From: Artocarpus heterophyllus
Lineage: Eukaryota; Streptophyta; Magnoliopsida; Rosales; Moraceae
Length of the DNA: 64,000 nt
Direction of reading: 5' to 3'
Assembly: GCA_025403435.1 (NCBI GenBank)
Contig: JAJQZP010000461.1
Coordinates: forward strand, 124,001 to 188,000
Made by a program: the position numbers and the translations under genes
The notes under the pieces: generated by a model
The model's database searches: none
Told to the model about the DNA's origin: nothing
The model's input: only the letters and a program-made list of their open reading frames with translations
Part shown: piece after piece, positions 1-12,537 of the stretch
How the letters are laid out: each line of letters opens with the position of its first letter
Position numbering within the stretch: the first letter of the stretch is position 1

Positions 1-91
1 TAATAATAATAATAATAATAATAGTGATCATATTGTTACAAAATGATGATCTCATACTTATGAGTAATATAGTGTGTGTGTGTATATGTAC
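1..91 (-). other. 5' part of MYB intron 1
   Basis: This stretch follows the GT donor of the MYB first exon on the minus strand. It contains a (CA/TG)n run just inside the donor and a (TAA)n microsatellite at 1-23. The intron acceptor is outside the window. Confidence 0.75.
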
Positions 92-224
92 CTGCTTTTG
101 CTGGTAAGGCTCGCCAGCTTCCATGGCCATGTTCTTCAATATAAGCCAAGAGTTTCTGGTCTTCTTCAGGAGTCCAAGGCCCTTTCTTCAAGCCCACCTT
201 GTCGCAGCATGGTGACCGTCCCAT
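92..224 (-). CDS. R2R3-MYB transcription factor, exon 1 (MIXTA/MYB16-like), partial
   Basis: The exon encodes the start of an R2R3-MYB DNA-binding domain. It opens with [20 protein letters not shown] and has the first R2-repeat tryptophans (W17 in GPWTPEED, W37 in HGSWRALP). Translation runs 44 codons plus one base to a GT donor (GCAG followed by GTACAT); a 133-bp first exon is the usual size in this family. The stretch [18 protein letters not shown] matches subgroup 9 (MIXTA, MYB16, MYB106), which controls conical cells, trichomes and cuticle; that assignment is from memory and rests on the R2 half only. Exons 2 and 3, including the C-terminal subgroup motifs, lie beyond the left edge. The start codon is fixed by the conserved MGRSPCC. 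It could be another R2R3 subgroup, but it is certainly a MYB. Confidence 0.9.
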
Positions 225-280
225 TTGGAAATTTGGTCGAAAAACTTTAACACCAAAGAAACCAGCAGTTTTTGCTCTTC

Positions 281-290
281 CTTATATAAC
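281..290 (-). promoter_or_regulatory. TATA box of the MYB gene
   Basis: The minus strand reads GTTATATAAG about 57 bp upstream of the MYB start codon. This is a good plant TATA match and would place transcription start near 255, giving a 5' leader of about 30 nt. Position and sequence are seen; function is inferred. Confidence 0.5.
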
Positions 291-394
291 ACAAAAAATA
301 TTAATAATGGAAAAGTAGTACTTAGGAAGAGAGAGAAGGAGTGTACGATTGTGTGAGTATGGATTTGTCACTTTGCCCTGTAAATGAAGAGATG

Positions 395-560
395 GGTAGA
401 GAGAGAGAGAGGGGAGAGAAAGGTCAGCGACATAAATGGGAAAAAGAAGTAAATTTGCTGATCAGAGAGTGTGTATTTGCAATATTTGCAATACAACTTT
501 CATATGACAACAGTACCCCCTTTCCCCTAGCTAGCTATATATATATATATATATATAGTA
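395..560. repeat. GA and TA microsatellites upstream of MYB
   Basis: An (AG)n tract at about 395-412 and a (TA)n tract at about 537-557 lie in the MYB upstream region. Short open frames across them are low-complexity and are not called as genes. Confidence 0.7.
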
Positions 561-756
561 TTTTTCTTCAATAGCTATATATGGTTGGAACAGTGTCACA
601 TAAACATGCACACGCAAGTGGTGTTGGCTGTGTCTGTGTGTTTAAGTGGTACAGAAGATATTCTTTTAAGGAAAATGAATGGTCTCAATGTTGTCTTTTT
701 ATATAATTAAGTCGACCGATATCTTTTGGGGACGTCACCATATGGATAATTGCTTA

Positions 757-861
757 GGGCCGTTTATTTCGTGGTTTAAGTCACAGTTTGAATCATTTTA
801 TTATAGTATTTTTTTCATAAAAAATTAAATCTTTATTTAAATATTTAAACCAAACAGGCTC
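757..861. mobile_element. Tourist/PIF-Harbinger-like MITE, 105 bp, TSD TTA
   Basis: The element begins GGGCCGTTTATTTCG and ends AAACCAAACAGGCTC. These ends are imperfect inverted repeats and are flanked on both sides by TTA (754-756 and 862-864). A short AT-rich hairpin with a 3-bp TTA duplication is typical of PIF/Harbinger MITEs. It has no coding capacity and lies about 530 bp upstream of the MYB start. Confidence 0.5.
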
Positions 862-1350
862 TTAATGTACTCACATGTGATTTCTCTAAAGACAATGGGC
901 CTTCTTTTTTGGCTGTGATTATAAGAATAATACTAAAAAAGATATTGTTCATGCTTAGTTAAAGATGTGAGAATCTATCTTTATTTGTTTTTGAAGATAT
1001 TGAACTTATTGTCATTGATCTTATATTAAGTCAAAATTTAAAAAATCTTCTTCATGCTGATAATGACGGGTGGATAGTACATATCATTATGTAGAAATTG
1101 ATTTGAGCCTAATTTACACATAAAGCCATACGGATGAATAATTAGATTTTATAGGTGATATTGTGCCTAATTTAAACCGTAATCACATCTTTTTAGGGTA
1201 CAAGATAGATTCTTGTGTGTGTTTTTAAACTTGCGCTTAAAGAGAATTCAAATTCTTCATTTTGTGATAGAGTCAAATGTAGATTTACTGTTAGACTGTG
1301 CCTACAATCACATATTTTTGTACTTTATATAAACATATGAGAACAATTTA

Positions 1351-1533
1351 TAGGGTGTTGGGAAACTTAGTACAGACCAATAGTTTAAAATCAAATACTG
1401 CAAAGCTTTCATATGTTATAGTATAAAGTAAAAATAAACTATGATATATAGCTCTTAAATGCTACGGTATTTTAAAAAAATCAACGGAAATAGTTCAAAC
1501 TAATAGTTTGAAACAAGATTACCAAACAAAGTA
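1351..1533. mobile_element. Tourist-like MITE, 183 bp, TSD TTA
   Basis: The ends TAGGGTGTTGGGAAAC and GATTACCAAACAAAGTA are imperfect inverted repeats bounded by TTA at 1348-1350 and 1534-1536. The interior has the core seen in other copies here: AAAGCTTTCATATGTTATAG and a looser inverted counterpart. Confidence 0.45.
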
Positions 1534-1536
1534 TTA

Positions 1537-4500
1537 GTTTTTAAACTTTTTAAGGTGATTGCTAATGTTAAAAAAACTTTGACTGCTTTCCTGCATAAAC
1601 TAATTCAGTCAACGATGTTTAGTATGAATTTTAGTTTGTTTGGAAGGTCAGTGTCAACTGATGGTTTTAGTTCCAATTGAAACTCTCATTTGGCCCAAAA
1701 ACGGTTAAAACCAAGCCTCAAGTAGCTAAACTTACTTTTGGTTCCAATTAAAACAGTAGTTAGAACTACTTTTTATTCAAATTAATATTTTGAGCTAGAA
1801 ACTTATAAAACTTAAGTTCCAATCATAAATTGTACTTCCAACTTAATTTCTTAGTTATAACTAATATTGATTAAATAAGGTAATGAAACAAACATAAATC
1901 ATCGATGTGTGCATGAACCGATGGAAGGCAAAAACTCGTCAGAACATGCAAAAGTTTGATCAAGGTATTTTATATATATATATATACACATAGACACACA
2001 CAACTTGGATCAGTTGGGAATCCCGGTGTCTAGAATCGTGAGATCAAATCGAACAGTGCAGTTATGAGTAGAAAATCAATACCTATAAAGCGAATAATAA
2101 GTTGAAGTATTTATGAGTTCTTTTAGGTTGTTGACCAATTAACAATTATGCAACATGGTGAAACTTAATGGACCTAAGTAGGTCACAATTAATTGGGGGA
2201 GTTTCTTATGAACAACCCAATTTCTCTCCCCGAGTCAAAGTAACTTTTTTATTTTTTTGGGGTGGCCAATGTGATTGAGCTGATTGTACAATCAACATCC
2301 ACTTTAGCACCCTAGCTAGCCATGCACACCCACTAGTCGTGCCAATAACTACCTAGTCTTAGGAGTGACTCCCGGATTTGGTTGGAGTGAGGCTTTTGGG
2401 GAAGTCGCGGGTTCAATCATGTTAAAATCTAGATAGAGAAAAAGTTAGATAGAGATATTTCATTTGTTTATTTTGTCAAGCCATGTTTTTTTTTTTGATA
2501 TAGTTAGACACATTATCGAACTATGTTAATGTCTAAATTTGTGTTCTCTTCTCGTTTTATTTTATTTTTTTCTTTTAACAAGATATTACAGCAGGTCCTG
2601 CACCTAAAATAAAAGAAAAGTCCATCATAAAAAGGAAAAGAAAAAAAGCTAGTCCATCTATACAAATTAGTGACCATGAACTTATTTATGGCTTCGATAG
2701 CCAGTGCTAGTTGTGTTAATATTGCACAAAATATTCCAAGTGTAAGGATGCTAGAACTTTATAAGTTGAGTAGCATCTAATCTTGCTTTATATAAAGAGT
2801 TAATTATGCAGAATTTATATTATCATAAGCAGTAAGAAAATGAATAGTATGTGATTCAATAATGATCACATAGTACTGCTTCTCAGCAATCCTGTTTTCC
2901 CGCCTATCAAATAGTTAAAAGCAACACTTGGTCACCGATTTTCACTTAGCAGCTGGTGGATAGTTATTATAAAAAACACTGCATATCATAACTTCATTTA
3001 TTTCATTTTTTTATTTTTTAAGAAGTTTAGAAAAAGATGTGTCGTATATATAAAAATTTTATATTGTAGCATATTTTTATTTTACTGTAACATGTGAGAG
3101 CATTACATTATTTAGAGTTTAAATCACTATCTTAACTATTCTATGTAGTAAAAATATACTATAATGTAAAGCTTTTACATCTACCGCATACATACGGTTT
3201 AAATGTTAAGGTGGACGTCTTTTCACAAAGGCCTATTAATTGACTGTGAATATCATAAATGATCACAAGAGTTGATACGTACTATTTATCTTGACAATAC
3301 TAATTGAGTACATGGCGACAAAAACACATGTACATTGTAAAGTAGCTTGATTGTACATTAACCATATGGGCTATGGTATATTACTCTGCGTATACTTTCA
3401 GTATCAGATGTTGAGATATGATGAGCACCCATATCTACCGTTGCTTCAACACCATTTGATAAGTAATGTCTATATTGCAACTATCAGAGTTCAGTTTTCT
3501 GATTAATTGAAACTTAGGTATATGGCACATTTGTCCTGAGCTTTTTACGATTGGTAAGTTACTAATCTAAAATTTGGTAATTAAATTATTGTTGAATTTA
3601 ATAAAGTGTTGCAGACTTTCTCAAAATCCTAATTGTCGATGATTGTTAAAATATGAACGAAAATATCCTCATACATACTGTAGAGTAAGCTTGTTTGAAG
3701 GAAGCGATTGGAATCTCTGATGAGATTAAAGCATATGTTGTTAAAGTTAGAAGTCTTGATTCTAAATGAGAGCGTATCAAAATGCAGAAGGAGAAATCAA
3801 GCAAAAAAACGAACACACAAAATTTTTAGTGTGGTTCACTCTTTATGTAAGAGGTACATCTACTTTTAACCGCTGTAAAAAATTCCCTGTAATAAAGAAA
3901 AAACTTATAAAAAAAATCACACACCTAATTAATCATTGTGTTTTTTCTAGCCTCTTTAATAACTCTAAAATGGAGATCTCTCTCATATCAAGAAAACTAG
4001 GAAAATCGAATTTTACAAGTGTAAAATCTCTAAATACCCTTAATGAAATTTTGGTAAGGCAAGTGTAAAATCCCTAAATTATCATTGAGGTCGATTTTCG
4101 TAATCCTCTACATAAGACAATGACTTGTCAAAAAAAAGGCTACATAACTTACTATATGTCATGTGCATAAAAGAGTAATTTCTAATTTAAAATTAATTGA
4201 TGAAATTAGAGGCACACATATAGACTTGTTTTCAATGGTATATTTTTAATAAAAGGTATATCTTAATAACAACTAATGATGTGGTGTAGTAAGAATTCAA
4301 CCTTATGAATTATCATAATTTTTTTTATCAACTATCGACTTTATTATAACCATCAGATTTATATCAAACTGCTAATAATAACAGTACCTATTGAAAACAA
4401 AATCATTGAAACCATCCATATATACATACGTATATTTTTTATTTTTGAAAGAAATTTGTCACATTAAAATTAGGGGCAAGATCATGAAAAACCTTGAAAA

Positions 4501-7264
4501 TTTTTCACAATTAATTTGCAGCCCCACTCCTTCATTTGCATCCAACGTCAAACAGAGGTCACAGGAAAAAAAAAAAAAAAAGTATTTAAGTTTAGATATA
4601 TTAGCTAGAACGATGGTGTTCACCTTTGAAAAAATTATGAAACTTGCTCCATTAAGTAAGCTTTTATGCATGATTAAGCATTAATTTCTAGCAAATTAAG
4701 TAAGTGACAAGGATTTCACAAGGCATAATTATTCTTAATCCTGCAATCCTATATAAATATGAATCATAAAACCCAAATTTCTAGGTTTGTGGTGTGCATG
4801 TTTTAAAAGTACTCGCTGGCAGGTTTCAATTTCGAACACAAGAATCATATTTTATACTGGTGTGACTTGCTGTCACACTGCCAAAAAAAAAAAAAAAAAA
4901 CAACGACGTGAAATATTTCCTATCAACACTCCCAATCCGAAATAATCTAAACAAAAGTGATACCAGGAATTAATTTAAGAATTTTTTTTGGTGAGAGGAA
5001 TTAATTCAAGAATTTAATACACAAAACTCTACACAAAGAGCCACGTTTCTCATTAAAATGAATATAATACAAATTCTCTCCACAGTGATGATGATAAGAA
5101 TTTGTTTGAATTATTGTGCAATCACTGTCTTCCTTGTATATATATATATGTATACACACGTCAACACATTACCGAAGGAATACGGTGTAAAACACCGGGC
5201 TACAATTAATTTCAAGGGACAAACTCCGGTGGACCCACATGAAAAAGTGGGCCCGGCTCACTTAGACTGTAATCTCATCACAAAAACTAGATCGATCCAA
5301 AAATTTGGCCATAAGGCCAATAGAGGTGGACATTTCATGGTGGTGATTGTGACTCAAGGTCGGCTGGGCTTAATGGCCGAAACTCCCCTTTTATGATCCC
5401 TTCTTTTATACGAAATTATTTTGGGAGGGTATTTTTGGTATTTGACAAATACCCTTGTGAGAAAATTTATTGAGGTGGGCTCTATGCTTGTGAAAGGGTA
5501 TCTTGAATTATTTGGTCCACTAATGGACCAAGAAGAAGGGGTCCCAAGAGTTAAAAAAAAAAAAAAGGATAAAATGATAATTAACACATAGGATGTTTGG
5601 GTTTAGTTGAAAACATTATAGCATATGAAAGCTTTACATTATAATTGCTGAGAGCTTTATATTGTAGTTGGTTCGAACAGCTGAGTTTCAACCATCGTGC
5701 TAAACGCTTTATAATTTTTTTTTTCAAATTAATATTATATAATATATATATATATGTATATAGTGTGGAGAGGTTGTTTTGGATCCAAGATTCACATTGG
5801 CTAGAGAAGGACAATTGGGGACATCATCTTTAATTCAATTTGATGATTGCCAGCTCCAGCAGCGTCCATGGTCCAACAAGCTCTTAAATGACACCCCCTT
5901 TTTCATGCAATTGCTATAGCCGTCAACGTTGTGCAAGTCCACGTTCTCCAGACGAAAGTGAAATGATAGACGCAATTTTGGGTAGGAAAGATCTCTACAA
6001 TATGCACTCTGACAAGGAAATATGGTTTTGGAAAATTGGTAAATGGGTTAATAAGAGTAATTGGTTGGTGACTTTTGGCCACTTTTTGTATTCTTTCTTA
6101 TAGAGAGAAATTCAAACTATTATGTATACTTTACCTATTAAGGTGTTTAGGAAATTAATTATTCCAAAACTACTGGTCATCGTGGATTAAGATTAAGTCA
6201 TGCAAAAAATACTGTTTGCATTGATTAATTACCAGTCAGCCAGCACAACCTTAAATCCATTTGCTTAATTCATATAGATACCACATATATTGAGCAATAT
6301 AAATTTCTTTATATATCACAAGTTGTAGTAGCATATGTTTTTGCTAATTGCAGTATTTGAAATTAATCTGAATATATGGTGATTATAGCAAGCATGATAA
6401 GGTTTGATAAATTAACTAACTTAATAATTAATACCCTCTTAATATATCTTTTCGTTCTTCGATCAAATTAGTCTGCCTCTAATTTTCCAATAATAATATA
6501 TCAATTGATTAAAATAATGGAGATGCAAAGCTTAATGATCAGAAAATATTGATGTCATTTTTCAGAAAACAAAAGAATTAAATAAATTTTTGCTTACAAG
6601 TTCCTAGAATAGAGTGGTTAACTTGGAGATACTTACGTTCATTACTTCCTAAAAAGCAATCCAAAATGATGAATAAAGCTAGATATAGTAAGTTCATAGA
6701 TGTTTCATTTAATCTGGTGGAATTTATTAGAGATACATTACTTAATCACAATGCCATAAAAATAGATAAAACAATTATTATGACAAATATATAGTTGGTT
6801 TATATTTTATGCTTTACAAGAAAATAACACTAAGGTATGTGGACGGTGCTTGGCCCGTGGGATGGGGTATATAGTTTTCAAACTAATTAAAGCAGAAATC
6901 TAATCAAAATAATTAGTATTAATCATGTTAACTGTTTGAATTTATGATATTTATTTATTAGCTACGTGCTGTCCAAAACTTCTACATTAACAGAGGTTAT
7001 TTTTCAGCATTTTTCATACTATGCTCCTTGAAGTACAAGTATAAAGCAAATACACATAAACAAAGTAGTAACATAGAAATCAAAACGCATGATATTATTG
7101 TGTAACTTTTGGGTGTGGATCTTACCAATTAGTCAATTCATGGGTTAGTAAAAGTACATGTAATTTAGTCAAAAAGCCAGTATAGCTAGTTACCAAACTT
7201 GGATATTCACTGCCTCTATTCCCCAATATATTAATGGGCTAGTAGTAGTATTTGTAATTTAGTA
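1537..7264. other. intergenic, AT-rich, degraded repeats
   Basis: No gene is supported here. Fragments of the GTTTGG/CCAAAC MITE family appear near 1620-1860, 3040-3215 and 5588-5720. A stretch at about 3760-3870 (CACAAAATTTTTAGTGTGG, then GGTTCACT) resembles motifs of plant Copia LTRs and may be an old LTR scrap. A less AT-rich block at 5190-5560 contains no credible reading frame. Poly-A and TA tracts are common. The open frames here (for example 3766-4068, 4391-4684 and 5058-5396) are lysine-rich or low-complexity and match nothing I recognise. Confidence 0.6.
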
Positions 7265-7765
7265 AAAGGATTAATTATAAATTTTTTTCCTTTAACTATG
7301 GCCTTTATAACAGTGTGCCTTATAAACTTTTAAATGCAACATGTGTTTCTTCCAATCTATTAAATACTAACAAAAAACTCTTTTTTTTTAAGAATTTGTA
7401 ATAAAATTGGTACATAGTTATATAAAAGTATTTTGAGAATTCTATCGTGTCTAAAATTAATTTAAATTTATAAGTTGATATAATTTAAAAATTTTAATTG
7501 TTAAAAAACTTAAAATTTTCTTAAAAATATTTTCTTTCACTATCATGGCGATAGAATCAGGGTAAGCTAAAAGTGTAATGGTTTACTAAATTGTTTAATG
7601 ATTCTCATTGTTTGTGTGATATTGTGTCATTTATATTGAAAGAACATAATGAAAAGAGCTAATTTTGTTAACATTTTATAGATCGAAAGGAACGCATATC
7701 ATGTTTTGAAGTTCGGGGCATAGTTTACAAGACCAGTTATTAAAGTTTGGAATATACTATTACGA
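7265..7765. mobile_element. MITE with long inverted repeats, about 500 bp
   Basis: The left arm (about 7290-7380, with CTTTAACTATGGCCTTTATA and later CAACATGTGTTTCTTCCAAT) matches the reverse complement of the right arm (about 7660-7765, with GAAAGGAACGCATATCATG and GGGGCATAGTTTACAAG). The interior is AT-rich and non-coding. Exact ends and the TSD were not resolved. The long arms suggest a Mutator-type MITE. Confidence 0.45.
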
Positions 7766-9792
7766 GGAATATATTAAAAGGAGAAATTTTGTAATTAATA
7801 CTTAGTAAAGTTGCTACTACATGATTTGGTGCTTTTTACAATGGTCTGAAATAAAGATTGTTCACTCACAAACACAATCTGATTGGGAAAGTAATGGAGC
7901 CCTATATGAATGACTTTCCTTTTTCTTTCTATGGGATCAATAAATGAATTTTCTTTTTTCTTTTATTTCTTTATAAGAAAATTACATCTTTACACTGTTT
8001 TATTGAAGTAGTTGATTGGTTTACCTCCCTCTAACTTCAAGAAAATTCATCAGTCTAAGCACCTTGAAGTTTTTTTTTTTTTTTTGGGGGGGGGGGGGGA
8101 CAGAAAATATCTCATTTCTAACTTTTATTAGTTTGAAAACATGTTAAAGAAAAAAAAAGGTATTTTGAATATAAAAATCTACATCATTCTTAAAGGGCAT
8201 AACAGACATTTTATATCAAGTATATATTACTTGACAGATTTTTTTTTTTTTTTGAAATACGGAATATTTATTTGATACTATCCAAACACTAAAAGCAACA
8301 ATGTACCAATTCAATAAAACACAGAGTATTGGAACATAATTTTCCCTAAATTCTCTTAAGTTTTTCGTGTGCCTGTGAAGTTCCGAGTGCATGTCCAAGG
8401 AAAATAACGATTAATTTTAGGAACCAAACTTTGCATCATGTTTCATATATTTATTAAAATCATGCACTTAATTGTCATACTTCTTTCCTTCATATATAGC
8501 TTACAATACAAACCTTATATTATCTTTCACTACCCACCTGAAATTAAGACCCATTAATTACATGGATGATAAGCCTAATTATATCCTAATACTAGTGGTA
8601 AATAACGTTAAGATGTCGCCTTCAATTTTCAAGCCACTAATTTTTGTGGGAAATAAGTTTCTCTCATCTTCTAGCGCTAATCAAAGCACAATTATGCTAA
8701 ATTGCACTGTCCATTTATATTATTTTATGTCAATTAAGCGGATCCCATAAATTGACAAAAATTTTCTTAGATTTATTTGAATCAAGAATTAAAACTTGAT
8801 GATCACTTGACCAATATGGTCATTAATGTCTAAAAGACATGAATTAATTACTATAATTAATAAACTTTGACTCATTAGCATCGACCACATCATGTCCATT
8901 AATTATTTTTCTGTAAATTTACAATCACAAATTAATATATTAGCCTATTCTAAGAGCTATCCAGTCTTTCACTTATGGTTTATAGTATATACCAACAGTA
9001 TATACTAGGAGTGGTACTCTAGGAGACTAGTCCATGGTACACTGCCCAAAAGCCTTCAACAAATAAACTTGACGGATAGTGCTAAATATATATATTTATA
9101 TATATATGTGTGTGTGTGTTTTCGTAAATAGGGTAATGTGGGCACATCCAATTAATAAATAATCACTTTTGATCATTTATTCAAGCAAAGAAATGGACGT
9201 TAAATCTTATTGAAAACAACTTATCAGCTAATTATAACCAAACCCTATCAATGAAGCAGCCAGCTGAAAAGTCAAAAATAATATCTTAATTCATTAAATG
9301 CATATGTATATATACACATCGATATTGCCTGTATAATATGCAATGGAATATGGATTAGTAACCTTACAAATTGAGTTATGAAAAGCCACGAAAATCGAGT
9401 TAATCTATAGTTTTGGAGATGTAGAAAAGAAATAAATAAAGAGAACTGATCTATGTTTTGGGCTAACTATCAGATTCACTTTTCTTTTGGGCTACGTAGA
9501 TATAATTTTTGTATATTGTGACTTGGTCTACTCCTTGTGGGTAATGGGGTATGGGTCACCATGTCTTCTCCACACCATATCTTTATTAAACATAATTCTA
9601 GAAGGACAAAGCACAAGTTTTATAATATTTTATGTATAAAATTAAAAGAAAAAAGTTCAAAAGTAACGATTCCCTACCCTTGTTTGTAGGGGGCTCTACT
9701 CTTACCTGTATCAATGTCTTCTAAATAACTTCTAGTGTTACCATTTGTGGCATAGTGGTGGAGGATCTAGAGCTCTCTTACTTGGGACTTAA

Positions 9793-9823
<31 letters not shown>

Positions 9824-10195
9824 TCTTCTTCTTCTTCTTCCCCCTTAAAGTATTCCTCTTATCAATCTGGTTGAATATAACTTCAGTTGACGTGACTTTA
9901 AACTCTTTATAATGCTAGTTGACAAAAGCACGTGTTATATTTGTGTTTATTCCACTTGTAGTTTCAATAAATTGCTGAATCAAAATAGTCATTAGGCTAG
10001 AGGCGTGACGAGACCACTAATAAAAAAAAATCTAGCTTTTTTAATTTCAAGCAGCACAATAAATCACATTAAGCTAATTATACAAGATTTTGATCATTTG
10101 GTTTCCTGTGTTGAATTGGCAGTCACATGCACATATGCCTGGCGTTTCACACACACTCTTTAACCCTCTTGGCTAATCCAATAAAAATGTATACA
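7766..10195. other. intergenic, AT-rich
   Basis: No gene is seen. Notable items are a T16 run fused to a G14 run (8070-8099), a TG/TA tract near 9085-9120 and an ATT/CTT compound microsatellite (9792-9843). The open frames at 8216-8398 and 8472-8750 are short, AT-driven and unrecognised. Confidence 0.6.
9792..9843. repeat. compound (ATT)n(CTT)n microsatellite
   Basis: About ten ATT units are followed by about five TTC units, directly visible in the sequence. Confidence 0.9.
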
Positions 10196-10200
10196 TGCTA

Positions 10201-10688
10201 TGTAACGGCTAGAGATTAATTAAGTATGATTAGTATGTAAAATGATGAATTAGTGTGCCTTATTACAATTTAAACTTAATCTAATCATTTTATGGTATTT
10301 TTCTAATTAATTTCACTTTCAATTATTTTGTTAGTCATCATAAATTTTAAGACTTGTTAAAATTTTCATAAATGAATTTTAACATTTTGTTAACTCATTT
10401 TAAATAAAAGTTGATAGTTTCTATTTAATTTATTTTGTTTTTTAGAGATCAAATTTAATCTAAATTTTTGGAACAAAAACAATTAATCAAATCCCGAAGA
10501 GGCCCCTCCTGCCAAAAACTCAATCATACTTGAAACTGCCTCACCAAAAACAATGTGCTGCTCATAGTTTTCTTAAAACCAACTCAGGATGCAGAGTTGC
10601 ATTCAGACCACCATCTTTCTCTTTTCTTCCTCTCTCTTCATGCCTCCCTCTTCCTTTATTTATTCCTCTTCACTCTCTTATCTCTCTC

Positions 10689-10719
<31 letters not shown>

Positions 10720-12532
10720 ATGGTGCTCTCTCCCTCCTCTCTTTTTGGATTTCCAGCCACCAAAAAGGAGGCCAAAGGACAAACATTTGAAGGTCCAAAG
10801 CCAACTCAAATCAGCTCAAAAGCTAAAACTTGAGGTTAGTCCTCTTTTTCAAAGTTTCAAATTTTTATTTCAAAATTTTTCAATCTTCCTTGTATGTTAT
10901 AATCTAAGCCTCCTTGAGCTTAAAAATTGTTCAATCTAAGTTTGGGGAACCTAAACCATAACAAATCTAAGCTTGTTTGGTAAAAACTTGAGCTAAGCTA
11001 AGTTTTTACTTTTTTTAATTTTGGGAATAATTTTTAAATTTTCATGAAAATTTGTAGAAACGTGTTTAAATGTGTTCCATTATATTATTCTACTCTTTCT
11101 GAGTGTTATCCCTCGTTTGGGAACTGTAAAACAGGTGAAAAATGGGCTTTTGAGCTCGGATTAGCCGAGACTTGAAATATGGAATTTTTTAGATTTCAAT
11201 CAACAGGTCAAACTCATCGTTCGGTAGGCCGAATTCAAGAGTTCGACAAGCCGAATTCAAGGGCAAGCCAGACGCAGGTGGCCTGTAACATCAGTAGTTC
11301 AGCAGGCTAGACCAAGGTAATCGGCAAGCCGATTGAGTTGCATGAAAATTGTAGTTTTTCATTAGGTTTCATTGTTTATTGATAGAAAGGAGGTTTTGAC
11401 CTTATGACATGAATATTTGGACTTTAAAGGCACACTAAGACACCATGAAATAACGTACTAAGGTAGAATGCTCTAAGTTAGGTATTGACAAATCTAGTTC
11501 ACATCTAAAGTTGTTCGTAGTTTCGAGGAGCTGATGTATAGGGGGCCAAAATTGCGTTGTATTTGCTATCATCCTGGATAACGAGGTAAAACTCTAGACC
11601 CTCTTTCTTTGTTAGCCATGATTTTAAAAGAGTTTTTGGCCATAAAGTATTTTCTTGAAAATGTTTTTAAGGAATGATTGTGATGTGTTTATTCAGTTAT
11701 TTTCAATAATTGTTGAATAATGAAATGATCATAATAAACTAAATAATGAATGTAAATGAGAAAACTTGGTAACATAAGACTCTAGTAATGAAATAAGTAC
11801 TACAATAGTTAGTACCAAACGAGTCAAGAACTCCGTTCGAAATGAGACATCAATGCATGATGCCACGTTGAAAGATCAGGTCGTGCAGAAAGCGACCTTG
11901 GGGCAGTTCCTGAAACTCAGCTGGGCCACTACGGTGGTGATTTTTGATGGCTTTGCATATGGTAAAATGATAAATTAGATATAAGATGAACATTAGACCG
12001 AAATGGTAAGCATGTAAATAACTGGTTCTATTTACTGCCTTTTATAGTTTTTGTATTAACGCAATTTCTTTTATTTAAGTTAATGTTTTTTAAAACCCAA
12101 GTCCTATTGACCCTTCCGCTTATAGTTTTTACTTGTTTTAAAAAATTCCCCCCTTTCATGTGGTTCGCAGCATATTGCTAACTGGGACACTACTGATCAA
12201 ACACATGGACCGTAGGAGTTTTTAATTAAGTTGTTTGCTTATTTAATTAAGGCATGTATTATTTCATCGTTCTTTATTTGGATTAGATTGTGGTTGTATT
12301 TTATTTATGTCGAGTCTATGTGTGTGCACAAATGTGAGACCGGTATGCCTTGACTTGTTTTCATTAGTTTTTGCTATTTTAAGTGACTTTAGCTTAGAGG
12401 TAATTATCTAAAGGTTTTAAATTTACCACATTTTATAAATAATGTAATTAATTAATTGACAAGTTTAATTAAAGTTTATTTAATTAATTTAATTAAAGCG
12501 CCATGTCATTACCCGATTTTGGGTTCGTGACA
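10201..12532 (+). mobile_element. putative solo LTR (long LTR, Ty3-like ends), 2.3 kb, TSD TGCTA
   Basis: The unit starts TGTAACGGCTAG and ends GGGTTCGTGACA, so the termini TGTAAC and GTGACA are near-perfect inverted repeats with TG..CA. The 5-bp TGCTA flanks both sides (10196-10200 and 12533-12537), as expected after LTR-retrotransposon integration. Inside are a pyrimidine-rich leader with a (CT)n tract (about 10670-10722) and moderately GC-rich single-copy-looking DNA. No PBS, gag or pol was found. That fits a solo LTR left by LTR-LTR recombination, or a non-coding LARD-type element. The Ty3 (Gypsy) assignment rests on the end motif only. Short frames at 10530-10939 are leader sequence, not genes. 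Confidence 0.6.
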
Positions 12533-12537
12533 TGCTA

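Noticed and set aside
5190..5560. GC-richer block considered as a gene or conserved non-coding element
   Set aside because: No frame shows a domain, and without a second genome conservation cannot be judged.
10530..10939. Three overlapping frames with Leu/Ser runs
   Set aside because: They are translations of a (CT)n tract and a leader region of the LTR-like unit.
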